A stretch of DNA of 64,000 bases, taken from assembly GCA_003116975.1 (NCBI GenBank), contig BGKB01000131.1:124001-188000 (forward strand), in the 5' to 3' direction. The first letter of the stretch is position 1, and every line of letters starts with the position of its first letter. The notes beneath the pieces were generated by a model that was not told the DNA's origin, searched no databases, and saw nothing but the letters and a program-made list of their open reading frames with translations. The position numbers were made by a program, and so were the translations under genes. This document shows positions 18,869 to 28,869 of this stretch, in pieces. Origin of the DNA: Aurantiochytrium sp. KH105. Its lineage: Eukaryota > Sar > Bigyra > Thraustochytrida > Thraustochytriidae.

Positions 18869-20140
18869 CGCCGCCTTTGCGTGCCGCAAAAACATTGCGT
18901 TGTCCTGCGTTCGTCAACGCTGGATTTGATTTAAGATTAGAGCTAAGCTGACAGCGACTGATGGGGTGAGCGATGACGAAGTCGACCCGTCAAACTTGAT
19001 TCTGCAGAGGTTTTTTTCACCAGAAGGAATCGTTTCTTCGACGAGGTCACAACAATCAGCATAGCGCAGACTTTCCAATGACTCGCTTTGCAAATAAAAA
19101 TCAACGTGAAAAAAAAAACTTTGTCGTTTCGCACTTGTAATGGTCTAAAATTCGTAGCGCCGCGACCGCAAATTACTAGGACCCTTAACATACTTCTACT
19201 GTAAACTCTCGCGTAATGGTCTAAATGACGCGCGACGTGCCGGCCGCCGTAAAAACACGCACGGCGCTCCGCAGCGCGGTCTGAGGCCGGTCAGTCAATG
19301 TGAACCTCCAAATATCTGGCGCTTCTTTCGTAGACTCAGGGTCACTCAGGTTCGAGTATGAATTCCAGGTTTCGAGAGCTCTCTGATGGCCACTTTACGA
19401 TGTGGTATCCTCGAATGTACATAGAAAGAACATGGGCCGAGGTACAAGCCTCTTTTGGTTGAATGAAAGCTATTCCTGAACGGCGCATTTCTTGTCCGAA
19501 TTCAAGCTCAAGATTGAGAACAGAAACTTTAAAATGCCAAGGACTGCGAGTCTGTGCTGCTATTCAAAGCCGAGGTTGTGCAACGAAAGCCGGAGTTGCA
19601 CAAGTGGTTGTGTCTGTAAGAACTGGTTTGTATACCCCCTCAATTTCATCGTGAGGCCTATATGTACCTTCGCTGTTTGCCACTTTTAAGCTGCTTAAAT
19701 GGAACGTGGTCAGGTACGAAGACTTTTATCATGAGACTCGTAGCATTTGGTATGTGACTTTAATATAGGAATAAAGTTCCAACCTACTCCCCTCTAGTTC
19801 GAGGAGTGAAAAAAAAGTGCTCGCATGTTTCGCACGCTCGCGAGCCTCTGCTTAGCGTCCAATTGATTTTTTACTCCGCAAGCCTCTGCTTAGCCTCTAA
19901 TAGTTTTTTTTGATAGGGGCGCAATAGGGGGAGAAGAGGTATATAGTCAATAAATGCTTTTTGTGAAAAGAGGAGGATTCAGGGCGAGCATTGGAGGGAA
20001 ACACTCACTTGGTCTTGTCTCATCCTGACTCACCACGACTCGCCTCGCTGCTTGTTTCTCGCACATAGATTCTTGGTCGTGAGGAAAAAAAAATGGACAA
20101 AATGGACTGGCCAAGCACATAGAAACCAAAAAAAAAAGGT
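18869..20140. other. AT-richer gene-free region with short internal repeats
   Basis: This stretch is markedly AT-richer than the flanking genes and has no ORF with recognisable protein. Two exact copies of GTAATGGTCTAAA occur at 19137-19149 and 19213-19225. An imperfect pair of about 33 bp, centred on AGCCTCTGCTTAGC, lies at 19843-19873 and 19881-19911. Poly-A/T runs are frequent. It could be degenerated transposon DNA or simply regulatory spacer. Confidence 0.4.
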
Positions 20141-20157
20141 CATGGGGCCCATATGTG

Positions 20158-20250
20158 TACATCCTGGCTCAGAGGTAGAGGGTGTCCGCGCATGTACCAA
20201 TGTGCTAGCTGCTGAACTAGTCTTTTCCGCGGGGTCGAACCCGGGAGTGA
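20158..20250 (+). mobile_element. tRNA-derived SINE-like sequence or tRNA pseudogene
   Basis: TGGCTCAGAGGTAGAGG at 20165-20181 matches a tRNA D-arm / Pol III A box (tRNA-Ala-like), and GGGGTCGAACCCGGG at about 20231-20245 resembles a B box with one T missing. The spacing of about 50 bp fits an internal Pol III promoter. I could not fold a complete cloverleaf: the T-stem pairs poorly and no acceptor partner was found. A poly-A run lies just 5' of it (20129-20138). An inverted pair GCATGAGG / CCTCATGATGC follows at 20262-20305. Boundaries are uncertain. Confidence 0.4.
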
Positions 20251-20951
20251 TTGTGCATTGTGCATGAGGTCTTTCTGTGGGTGTGAGATCCCCGCCTCAT
20301 GATGCAAACCGTGGCTTCGGGGCCCGGTGATGGAGCGCTTGGTTGCGTACTGCTTATATAGATGACTAATGAGGTTGCCTTCGTGTAAGGAATAAGGCAA
20401 TCATGATGGAGACGGACCGCAAGAATCGCGAAAAAGAAAAATCGAGATGTCTAAGCTCGTGGACACGTTCATGAGAAAGATGCGCGCACGAGCGAAAGGT
20501 ACGGCGTCTAGGGCAATGAAGACGCGCTCAAGCTGGAATTATTGAGCAAAGTATGTTTGGGTTTAGTTGAGTGAGCTTTTGACCATGATTCAAAATACGA
20601 GATTGAGCTTGTAGCTTTGCTCCTTCCGATGCCGCCTACAATGTTCTTTATAATACGCAATGTTGTTGCACATCGGGAAGGCACAAAAAGGAGTGAACTA
20701 GCGATGCCGTCCTGCGCAAAACCCGCCATGGTTGCCAAGTCGACGCCGCTGGCACCCCGATTCCATGCACATTTGTTAGGGACGGCGTCGGCGCCGGTGG
20801 CGGGCTGACCGGACTCCATTTCCTGCCAGGTCGGTCACCTTTCTTTTCTCTTCCCGTATTATCCTCCTCCTCGCCGCCAAAACCGCCCCCGCCACGCGTG
20901 CAGAATCCCTGGCAAGCCCAGCCAGCGAGCCAGCGAGCCAGCGAGCCAGCC

Positions 20952-20952
<1 letters not shown>

Positions 20953-21020
<68 letters not shown>
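20953..21020 (+). repeat. (GCAA)17 microsatellite
   Basis: Seventeen uninterrupted GCAA tetranucleotides, preceded by degenerate CAGCGAGC units from about 20916. The complementary strand reads CTTG. It is intergenic. The long minus-strand frame across it is low-complexity (repeated Leu-Ala-Cys) and not a gene. Confidence 0.95.
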
Positions 21021-21021
<1 letters not shown>

Positions 21022-22014
21022 TAAGCAAGGCAGACAAACAAACAACGAAAGAAAGCGCCAACCAAGTCTGCAAGCTGCCCCCTCCAAAAACCGCGTAGTT
21101 GCAGCTGCCCTCGGGGGAAGCTTCTGTGCCCAACACGGCACAACGTCTCCCGGTCTCGTGCGCCGTCGCACATACCGGACCCCGCGCGACACGGGGCGCC
21201 TGCTCGGCCGGGTGCGCGCGGACTCCCCGGCTGCCCCGCGCGGGTCCGCCGTGCTCTTGAGGCCGCGCCACACGAGCGCCCACTGTGCCCTCCCTCCGGC
21301 CGTGCCAGGCGCGCAGGTGCGGCCGCGCGCGCTCTGGGCAGGCCCACCGCAGGCCCCCGCCGCTCCTGCGGAGGCTTCCCTTGCCTCGGGGACGCGCGCT
21401 CGCTCGGGGCGCCGTGCCGACCTGGGCAGCGACCAATGGCTAGTGGCGGCGAGCGAGGAGGGCGTCGCTGGGAAAGAAGGCGACAGACAGCCTGGGGGAG
21501 GAGTTTTGGCGAAGATCTTGAAGAGATGAGAGATGCGAGGATGAGGATGACGCGTGCAGCCATGGCCGCAGCGTTCACACGCCACCGTTGCAAACCTTGG
21601 GAAGGAGCGGCGAGGGGAGTTGGCTGCTGGCTGCTGGCTGCTGCCACTGGCTGGTTGGCGGCCGGTGCAACGAATCGATCGAGGGAGCGAGCGAGGCCAG
21701 CTGGACGAGCGGCGTCTGTGCGACAATGGCAACGGACGGACGATCGAAAGCGGCAAGGCGCGCGCGCAGAGAGAGAGAATGATGAGAGATCGATGTCGGA
21801 ATCTTTATCAGCGGAGGTCGATCATTTCGGTCGTCCACCTATGGGTAACTAACGCCGTCAGCATGCATCGCAGTCGCATCGACCTGGCTGGCGACAGCAA
21901 GCAGTGACCGGTGATGTCACAGTGCAAGTCAAGTTGGAGGCCAGACTCCATCACACATCGTACAATACATCGCAGTTGGTTGCAGCCACAGGTGCATCTC
22001 CAGTGCGCTGCTGC

Positions 22015-22049
<35 letters not shown>

Positions 22050-22457
22050 CGTCCACCACTGCTGGCACAACCTCACGAAATTGACATGTGAATCATGGGG
22101 GCCAAGCACGCCCGCATCGGCCACGTGATGGCGAGCACGAGCACGATGGCCACGGAGTTGCTTTGTTGGTTGGAGCTGGGCCCGGTCAGTCGGGACCCCC
22201 CCTTGTTAAAGGGGACCCCCTGTCGCAGTGCGGCGGCGCGAGGGCGGCATGACGTCATCGACGGCGCGTGGTCCGTCTTCGCGAGGCGTCTTCCTCCACG
22301 AAGGCGACGCGGCCAAGGCGAACGCGGCCAGGGCGAACGCGGCGGCACGGGGAAGAGCGAGTCGGCGACCGAGAGCAAAGGCGGAACTAAAAAGGGCGAC
22401 GGCGACGGTCAGCAAGCAGAGCAGGCAAAGAGGCAAGAAAGCAAGCGAGCGAGCAAG
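21021..22457. other. GC-rich upstream region of the Rossmann-like gene
   Basis: About 1.4 kb with no convincing gene. Several frames are open on both strands, but only because of high GC; they are Ala/Arg/Pro-rich and share nothing with known proteins. It includes a (CTG)n tract at 22007-22048 and GCAAGCGAGC-type repeats just before the ATG at 22458. The 3' part is presumably promoter and 5' UTR of that gene. Confidence 0.45.
22007..22048 (+). repeat. (CTG)n trinucleotide tract, intergenic
   Basis: About fourteen CTG/CTGC units with one CCG interruption, some 410 bp upstream of the next start codon. It is outside any credible coding frame, unlike the CAG/CTG tracts in the MYB gene. Confidence 0.85.
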
Positions 22458-23954
22458 ATGGAGTTTGGGCCTGAGCGCGGCGCGAGCGGGTCCGATGCCG
22501 TGAAGGATGTCCTCGCGCGCAGCGTAGAGGCCGCGGGCGCACAGGAACTCGCGCACGCGATTCGGACGGAGCGCAAGTGGCGTGATAACTACGTTGGGCA
22601 CCTCCTTGCTGTGCAAGAGTTCATGCTCGCGAGCGACGAAACATGCAAGGAGACGGCGCGCGCAGGACTCGAAGCGCTCTATGACACCATGCACTGGAAG
22701 GGAACTCGCCTGGCCGACGTGCACGTCGAGCCCGCGACAACACGCTTCGGAACCGGGTCCGTCAAGGGCAAGGGCCGCGTCGACGAGTTTTGGCTCCCGG
22801 TGCCACGCGTTTCCTCTGCGCAGACGGTTCTGGCCGCCGACAGGACAAAAGAGGTCAAGCGTATCGAGAGCGTCGAGGCCATTCTCGATGAGATCAAGGA
22901 CTGGATCAAACAGGGAATCGCAGAACCCAACGTCCTCGATAACATGACGCGCATGCTTCGGGACCACCCGGAATGGCTCGACCTGCGCGGCCAGCGCTTT
23001 GTCGTTCTCGGTGCCTCGTCCCAAATGGGTCCCACGCGCGCACTCCTGCGTCTCGGCGCCACCGTTATTGCCGTCGACCTTCCTGGGGCGCGCATCTGGG
23101 ACAAGCTCATCTCTTTTGCAGAAAACTCGGGCGGAGAACTCATCTTTCCCACCGACCAAGAGGGTAACCCGGGAGCCAATGTCATCAACGACATGCCAGA
23201 CCTGGTCTCTTGGATTGTCAGCTGCATTCCCGAAGGCGAGCGCGCGGTCCTCGGATCGTACTTGTACATGGACGGAGCTTCCTTTGTGCGCGTTGTGGTT
23301 GCTTCGGATTACATTGCTCGCGAAGTCCAGCGCCTGCGCCCCGAGGTCGTGCTCTCGTATCTTTGCTCGCCTACTGAGCCCTTTTGCCTTCCCGAAGAAG
23401 CTCTTGAGTTTGCGCAACAAACTGCCAAAGCACGTGCCTGGACGCATCCTGGCGACAAATTGCTTCGCGCGCTCACGCTCGGATACACTTTGCTTCCCAA
23501 CGAGGCGATACGCGAGCCCAAATCCTCACGCCTTCTCCAAGACAGCTATGTTCCAGAGCAAGGCCCAAACTATGCCTTTGCAAAGCTTGTTCAGCGATGG
23601 CGCACAATTCTTTCGGGACCGACCAAAGCCATTGCCAACGTCGCCCCTGCATCGCTCACGCGCTCGGTCATGAGCAACCGCCTCTTGCGCTGGGGTATTC
23701 TTGGTTGCGAACGCTTTGGCGTCGTCCCCTTTTTGCCGGAAACTGCCAATGCAATCATGACTGCCCTCATGCTGCACGACCTTAATTTTCATGATGACAA
23801 GATTAAAGCTTATGCGGTCCATCCCATGGTCACCTACCAATCGTCTGCGGTGCATGGCGGGACCTGGCGCTGCGCATTCAAGACGAGCTCCGCGACAAAG
23901 ATTTCTGTCCTTGTCTTTGCTTACAACCGCATTAATCCCATGAGTCGGCTCTAA
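22458..23954 (+). CDS. Unrecognised protein with a Rossmann-like nucleotide-binding segment
   Basis: From ATG 22458 (MEFGPERGASG) the frame gives 498 residues. An in-frame ATG at 22095 would add 121 residues of Arg/Gly/Lys-rich low-complexity sequence, so the internal start is preferred. Residues about 177-205 (GQRFVVLGASSQMGPTRALL followed by GATVIAVDLP) look like the beta-alpha-beta start of an NAD(P)-binding Rossmann fold, with a Gly-rich turn and an acidic residue at the end of strand 2. Upstream is a helical, charged region (about 20-165). Downstream, LCSPTEPFCLPEEAL and YVPEQGPNYAFAKLVQRW suggest a folded single-domain enzyme. No catalytic YxxxK of short-chain dehydrogenases is evident. 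I do not recognise the family and assign no reaction. It is convergent with the Sec6-like gene 190 bp away. Confidence 0.8.
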   Translation: MEFGPERGASGSDAVKDVLARSVEAAGAQELAHAIRTERKWRDNYVGHLLAVQEFMLASDETCKETARAGLEALYDTMHWKGTRLADVHVEPATTRFGTGSVKGKGRVDEFWLPVPRVSSAQTVLAADRTKEVKRIESVEAILDEIKDWIKQGIAEPNVLDNMTRMLRDHPEWLDLRGQRFVVLGASSQMGPTRALLRLGATVIAVDLPGARIWDKLISFAENSGGELIFPTDQEGNPGANVINDMPDLVSWIVSCIPEGERAVLGSYLYMDGASFVRVVVASDYIAREVQRLRPEVVLSYLCSPTEPFCLPEEALEFAQQTAKARAWTHPGDKLLRALTLGYTLLPNEAIREPKSSRLLQDSYVPEQGPNYAFAKLVQRWRTILSGPTKAIANVAPASLTRSVMSNRLLRWGILGCERFGVVPFLPETANAIMTALMLHDLNFHDDKIKAYAVHPMVTYQSSAVHGGTWRCAFKTSSATKISVLVFAYNRINPMSRL

Positions 23955-24144
23955 GTGAGCACCTCGTTGGCTGCTAGTAACAGATCATGTCGTCCGCTAT
24001 CCTACTCATGACCTACCAGTTTTCGTCTTCTTGTGAGGCCACCGCCAACATCATCACTTGACTCTAGAATTGACCCTGGGAGAAAAACAGTCCCGCGTTA
24101 CTTTCCTGACAAGAAAACATAGGTTGCTTTCAAACATCTATTAC

Positions 24145-27100
24145 TTACATTGTTGAAGAAAAAAAGTGGGCAAGTCTGGATCGAGGTGCAGGATTGTTCT
24201 TCTGATGAAGCTCCTCGCGGAGCATCTGGATGCGGTCCGAGAATACGAGAGACTTACTCTTGGTGTCATACTCGACAAGACAGCGAATTGCATCCTCGTA
24301 GCCCTGCGCGGAGCGAAAGAGCTCCGAGGCATCCAAGATGCAAGTCTTCGCATCCGATTTCTCACCCGCAGTCCAAAACATGTTACTCGCCATCTCAAAC
24401 ATCATGGGCGCAGCATCGCGACGGTCGTCAGAACATACATACGCCGAAGCCAAACCATGGATAGCGCGCGCTTCCACGAGCCCGAGTCCGAGCTCGCGAG
24501 CCTCACGGGCCACGCGCTCAAAGATACCAATGGCTATGTCCAAGCGCTCTGCAGAAGATGCCTGGCCGGCTTCCTGACTCATGTCCTCCTCCTCGAGCAG
24601 CGTCAATCCGCGCACAACCAGCTGTCGTAGCTGGGCTTCCTTCTCTTGATCTGATCCGACCTCGTCGCCACCCTGGTTTGCCAAGAGACGCACCAGGTCC
24701 GACTTTTCCGCGCAGCCCGACATGTCGAGACCCAGACGGTGGCACTCGGCCCGCAAGTCCGCAATGGAACGTGTCAGCAGAATCTTTTCCTTTTCCTCGG
24801 TATGTGCGCTTTCAGCTGCTGTCGCCTTGTCCAATGTTGGCGCTTGCAGCTGCTTGAGATTTCCAATGAGCTCTTCGCGCGTCATTTCAGGCGTTGTGCG
24901 AAATCCATTTGCCTCGCATACTGCGCACAACTGGCCCATATCAAGCTTGGCGAAATCCTCGTCCGTCGGGTTATTGCCAAGGATGGCACGCGCGCTCGGT
25001 GCGCGTTTGATCAGTGTCTGCAGCCTCTTGGCCTCGCGACTTCCCTTGTTCAGCCCATTGACCCAGGTCACCGTCTCCGACATGGACAGAGCTCGAAACA
25101 CATAGGTGCGTGCCTGCGTCACCACCTGGAACTCGTATCGGCCCGATTCTGTCACCGTTGAGCCCTCGTCATCCACTTGAGATTTTACAAGAACAAGCGA
25201 AATTCCGTCCGCGGCGATGCGCACCGGCAACTTGCTCAATACCTCGATGCGCAAAATCTGGTCCAAGAAGATGCGTCCCTTCATGGGTGAGTTGTGCGAC
25301 TTGTGCCACGAGAGTGCCAGCTTCCACACGTTCGCCTGAACATCCAGCGCCTTATGAACAAGAAACCAGCGCCGCTGCCATACATATGCCGCCGAAGGAC
25401 TCTTCTTTTCCAGATATCCGTGGAGGTCAATGTCGCGAATGTCTTCAGTCATGTCGAGCTTTTCGTGACGATTCTGCTTACGCGCCAGCACAGCCTCATC
25501 GGAGATATCAAGCGAAACATTGTTCAAGAGCTTGTCTGCCCGAGCTTGTGTCTCGCTGTCCACGCTGCCGGCGCTGCTCTTGCTCGCCCCCATCCGCGTG
25601 CCATTTGCGGTCTTTCCCACGGTTCCCCGCGGGCTTGTCCCATCCTTGGCCTCCGACATCTCGCCTTCGCGGATCTTCGATGCTGCCGACGACGGACTTG
25701 GATTTCCGGCAGCTGTGGGCACTGCCTTGCTCGCGGCCGCCGGCGCTGTCGCAGGAGCTCTCGATGCGCTCTCAGTCGTCACTGTGCGCGTCGACGCCGA
25801 CCGCTTTGTCACCTTGGGCCACACACGCGCGTAAATGGCCGAACCTTCACGGTGTACCTGCTTCGCTTCCTCGAGTTTCTGCATGAATTCCGCCTCGCGC
25901 ATGCTCGAAGTGATGGCATGCACGATTTCGCCTGCTTGAGCCGCCGAGACGTCTTCGCGCAGACCCAGGCAGGCAATCGCTGTGGCGATGACGGCGCGCT
26001 GGCCCGTTTTTGACCACTCAATTGACATTTTGGATACAGCAGATGCAAAGAACTCTGGCGATACCGCCAAGAGGTCGAGGATATTATTCCACAAGAGCAT
26101 TTCAACGCCAAGTAGCTTTTCTGCGTTGTTGGTGAAGAGCCCCAAGGTGCGCATCATACCTTCCTTGTCCGCGCGAATGTGAAAGACGTCGTCCAAAGAA
26201 ATCTTTTGCCGCCCCATGATGCCATCCATACGCGGTGTCGAAGTGTAGCTCACCCGCTCCGGCAACACCGTGTCCACCCAGGCATTCGGGTTTGTACGGA
26301 CAGGGGAGAGATCCAAAAGAGAGGCGCAGTACGTGACGCAAATGTCGCGCGTGAGCAAACGCAGCAACTTCTTAAAGTATGGCAAAATGAGAAACGCCTT
26401 GATGTCCCCCAGATAGTCTTGTACCGTCGCCGCAACCCGGACCATAATATTTCCAGCAAGGTCATGGGGTCCGACGCGAAGGTGCGCGGGCGAAAACAGC
26501 TTGCCATAAAAGTCCTCGCAATCAGCATGAATCATATCCAGCGTGATTTGCACAAAGGAGACCACCGCCTGGCTGTACTTGCTGCGCACCGGGTTCCAAT
26601 CAACGTTCAGCGAGGCGTTCCCGAGGCCCATACGTCCGCTATCGAGATCATCAATGTGGTCCTGAATCGTCGCGCAATCGTTGGTGATGGCGCACATGAA
26701 ACGTAGATCCGTCATGAGCGTCCTGCCGCGCTCGGTTTCATGCAGCTCGTTGCGAAAGGTGGTAATGTAGTCAGCCACCGTCACAAGACAGCATTGCATC
26801 ACGGCCACCTGGACCTGCGGCACACCGCTTGCTTTGGCCATGATGAGCGTCTCGTTGATCATGTTAAACATGTCGACGGGCGCGCTCGTGGCCAGCTCAG
26901 ATTGGCCGCGCCGAATGACTTCAACGCAATCTTCGCCCCGCGTGAGATTCGTGCGGATAATGTTCTCCACCCACGTTCCAAGGGATTCTTGCAGCTCTAC
27001 CAGATACCGCGCGGCCATCATGTCAATATTATCCTCCATGGTAAAGGGGGGCAGCGTATCCGCCAGGTTCTTACAGCGTTCATCCTGCAGAATCCGATCT

Positions 27101-28869
27101 CGGAACTCAGAGTACGCCGAGATCAAATCCATGATCCGCAGCATGTCGTGAATCGTAAGCGACTCGTACCGATCGCCCACCAGAAACACGCTGACCTCGT
27201 GCTCAAAACGGACCTGGTAGGCGCGCATATAAAGAGTCATGACGTCGACGCGATCGTGCTCGCCGAGGCAGACGGTGGCAAGCTCGTCAAGCTCCTCGAC
27301 CATGCGGGTCGCGGCAGACAAGGTGTCCTCGAGGCTGGAGACCTTGGCGAATTTACTGTCCAGGTTCGTCTCGAGCCTTTGCACGCGTGAGGCCTCGTCA
27401 ACGAGATCCCAAAAGACAATCCAGTCTGGTAGCTTTGGACCCGCCATGACTGAGTCATGGCCCTCGCCGCTCGCAAGGGATCGTGCAGAGTCGCCTGCTG
27501 CTTTGGCAGTTGTCTTTGCAATTTCCTCTTGTCTGCGCTCCTCCATGGCGGCGCAGTGGTGCTCGAGCTCGGCGACCCAGTCCTTCATGATTTGTTCCGA
27601 CTCGGCCTTGAATTCAAAAGTACGAAAGGGCGTGACAATGTGGAAGACTGCAGGATCGTCGCTAGGGGCAGGGAGGAAGCTTGTACCTTTGCTCAGAATG
27701 ATCTGACCCTGAAAATCGCCCCATGATTGCTTCTCGCTCTTGTAATAGTACAGACTGCCTTCGATGATGCGGCAGAAGCGAGACTGCCAGGCCTTGAAGC
27801 GACTCGGAGACTTTTTCAGCAGCGAGCCGTCTTTGACACAGGATTCCTGCGCGCGTTCCTCCCACTCAATATCGCGCGCTTTGACGGCCGTCTGCTTTTT
27901 CCTACTCAGTCGCTTGGTTTTAGAGGCGTCGCTTCCACCGCTCTCGGATTCGGGGTGTGATTCCGCATCAGAATTACCCGACTTCTGCGACGACGCAGAC
28001 AGGGTGCGTCTCAAGCTCATGCGTTTTTGAGGCGCTGCGTTGCGGGTAGATCCAGACTCACTCGAACTTTCTTCCTTGGTCGTGCCCACGGCAGCTGCCA
28101 ACACCGACTGCACATTTGGGTGCCGCGGCGGAATTACGCTCCCTGACCCGGTCCCGGGGCTCGAAGGCGACTCGGGGCCAGCCTTGGCTGACTCGTCTTT
28201 ACCCTTGGATGAAGCGGGAGCCTCTTTGGGCGAAGGCGGGCTCGACGGCGATGTGAAGGATCGCGTCAAGATTGATCTCGTCTTTGACGCGGGCTTGGCG
28301 ACCTCATTTTCCTTTCCCGAGGGCGGCGCATCACTGTCCGTCTTGGCGCGACTGCTTGTCGTGCGAATGGGCGCGACTTTGACATCCACAGGTGGTGCGG
28401 CCATTGGCGAGGCGGGTTCGGCTTCGTCGGTCATGGACGAGATCATGTCAGCGCCGACGCCATCCTCAAAGTACTCTTGGCGTTCCTTGAGACAGCGTAC
28501 CCAATTGGTGGCCTCGGCGACCGACTTGGCTTTGAGGTAGACGTCGCCGCTTTTGAGCGGGATCACGAATTCGCCAAATCTGCCTTCCACATAGGGTTCA
28601 TCTGTCAAATCTGTCAAGTCGCAGCTCGCGCGAAGCTTGTGCATCTTGCGGTCCAGAAAGTAGTTCAAGTACTGGTTGTTCACGATAAAGTAGCGCTTCT
28701 GCCATGACCCACGGCTGTTACGCTTCATCAGATAGCCTTGGAGAAGCTCCAGGTTGGTCCGGTCGGTGCCCAGCACCGCCCGGGAGTCCACCTCCGTGCC
28801 CTTGTGCATGGTTGACTTGCTTAATTTTTGCTTCGTCCGCAACGATGCTCCTCGCACCGCCGCCGCCAC
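24145..28869 (-). CDS. PH-PH-Sec6(exocyst)-PH-HEH-TPR multidomain protein
   Basis: One frame encodes 1574 residues. PH domain 1 is at about 44-136 (LQGYLMKRNSRGSWQKRYF ... NWVRCL), PH 2 at about 343-455 (DGSLLKKSPSRFKAWQSRF ... DWVAELEHH) and PH 3 at about 1146-1280 (LHGYLEKKSPSAAYVWQRRW ... TWVNGLNK). Residues about 493-985 are all-helical and resemble exocyst Sec6/EXOC3 (LGTWVENIIRT, APVDMFNMINETL, VAATVQDYLGDIKAFLILPY). A MUN/Munc13-type CATCHR fold is the main alternative. Two short helix-extended-loop-helix (SAP-like) segments follow at about 1295-1390 (LRAECHRLGLDMSG), then TPR-like helices to the end. Sec6 is a core subunit of the complex tethering secretory vesicles to the plasma membrane. 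The PH domains would add phosphoinositide binding (inference). Linkers at about 150-340 and 1010-1130 are Ser/Pro-rich. Confidence 0.75.
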   Translation of the reverse strand: MAAAVRGASLRTKQKLSKSTMHKGTEVDSRAVLGTDRTNLELLQGYLMKRNSRGSWQKRYFIVNNQYLNYFLDRKMHKLRASCDLTDLTDEPYVEGRFGEFVIPLKSGDVYLKAKSVAEATNWVRCLKERQEYFEDGVGADMISSMTDEAEPASPMAAPPVDVKVAPIRTTSSRAKTDSDAPPSGKENEVAKPASKTRSILTRSFTSPSSPPSPKEAPASSKGKDESAKAGPESPSSPGTGSGSVIPPRHPNVQSVLAAAVGTTKEESSSESGSTRNAAPQKRMSLRRTLSASSQKSGNSDAESHPESESGGSDASKTKRLSRKKQTAVKARDIEWEERAQESCVKDGSLLKKSPSRFKAWQSRFCRIIEGSLYYYKSEKQSWGDFQGQIILSKGTSFLPAPSDDPAVFHIVTPFRTFEFKAESEQIMKDWVAELEHHCAAMEERRQEEIAKTTAKAAGDSARSLASGEGHDSVMAGPKLPDWIVFWDLVDEASRVQRLETNLDSKFAKVSSLEDTLSAATRMVEELDELATVCLGEHDRVDVMTLYMRAYQVRFEHEVSVFLVGDRYESLTIHDMLRIMDLISAYSEFRDRILQDERCKNLADTLPPFTMEDNIDMMAARYLVELQESLGTWVENIIRTNLTRGEDCVEVIRRGQSELATSAPVDMFNMINETLIMAKASGVPQVQVAVMQCCLVTVADYITTFRNELHETERGRTLMTDLRFMCAITNDCATIQDHIDDLDSGRMGLGNASLNVDWNPVRSKYSQAVVSFVQITLDMIHADCEDFYGKLFSPAHLRVGPHDLAGNIMVRVAATVQDYLGDIKAFLILPYFKKLLRLLTRDICVTYCASLLDLSPVRTNPNAWVDTVLPERVSYTSTPRMDGIMGRQKISLDDVFHIRADKEGMMRTLGLFTNNAEKLLGVEMLLWNNILDLLAVSPEFFASAVSKMSIEWSKTGQRAVIATAIACLGLREDVSAAQAGEIVHAITSSMREAEFMQKLEEAKQVHREGSAIYARVWPKVTKRSASTRTVTTESASRAPATAPAAASKAVPTAAGNPSPSSAASKIREGEMSEAKDGTSPRGTVGKTANGTRMGASKSSAGSVDSETQARADKLLNNVSLDISDEAVLARKQNRHEKLDMTEDIRDIDLHGYLEKKSPSAAYVWQRRWFLVHKALDVQANVWKLALSWHKSHNSPMKGRIFLDQILRIEVLSKLPVRIAADGISLVLVKSQVDDEGSTVTESGRYEFQVVTQARTYVFRALSMSETVTWVNGLNKGSREAKRLQTLIKRAPSARAILGNNPTDEDFAKLDMGQLCAVCEANGFRTTPEMTREELIGNLKQLQAPTLDKATAAESAHTEEKEKILLTRSIADLRAECHRLGLDMSGCAEKSDLVRLLANQGGDEVGSDQEKEAQLRQLVVRGLTLLEEEDMSQEAGQASSAERLDIAIGIFERVAREARELGLGLVEARAIHGLASAYVCSDDRRDAAPMMFEMASNMFWTAGEKSDAKTCILDASELFRSAQGYEDAIRCLVEYDTKSKSLVFSDRIQMLREELHQKNNPAPRSRLAHFFSSTM

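Noticed and set aside
20262-20305. Second Pol III B-box-like motif (GTGTGAGATCCCC) and an inverted repeat
   Set aside because: Too degenerate to call a separate tRNA; at most part of the SINE-like element.
20776-21756. 326-residue minus-strand frame over the GCAA array
   Set aside because: It owes its length to the repeat (Leu-Ala-Cys periodicity) and high GC; no domain, and two other frames on the same strand are also open here.
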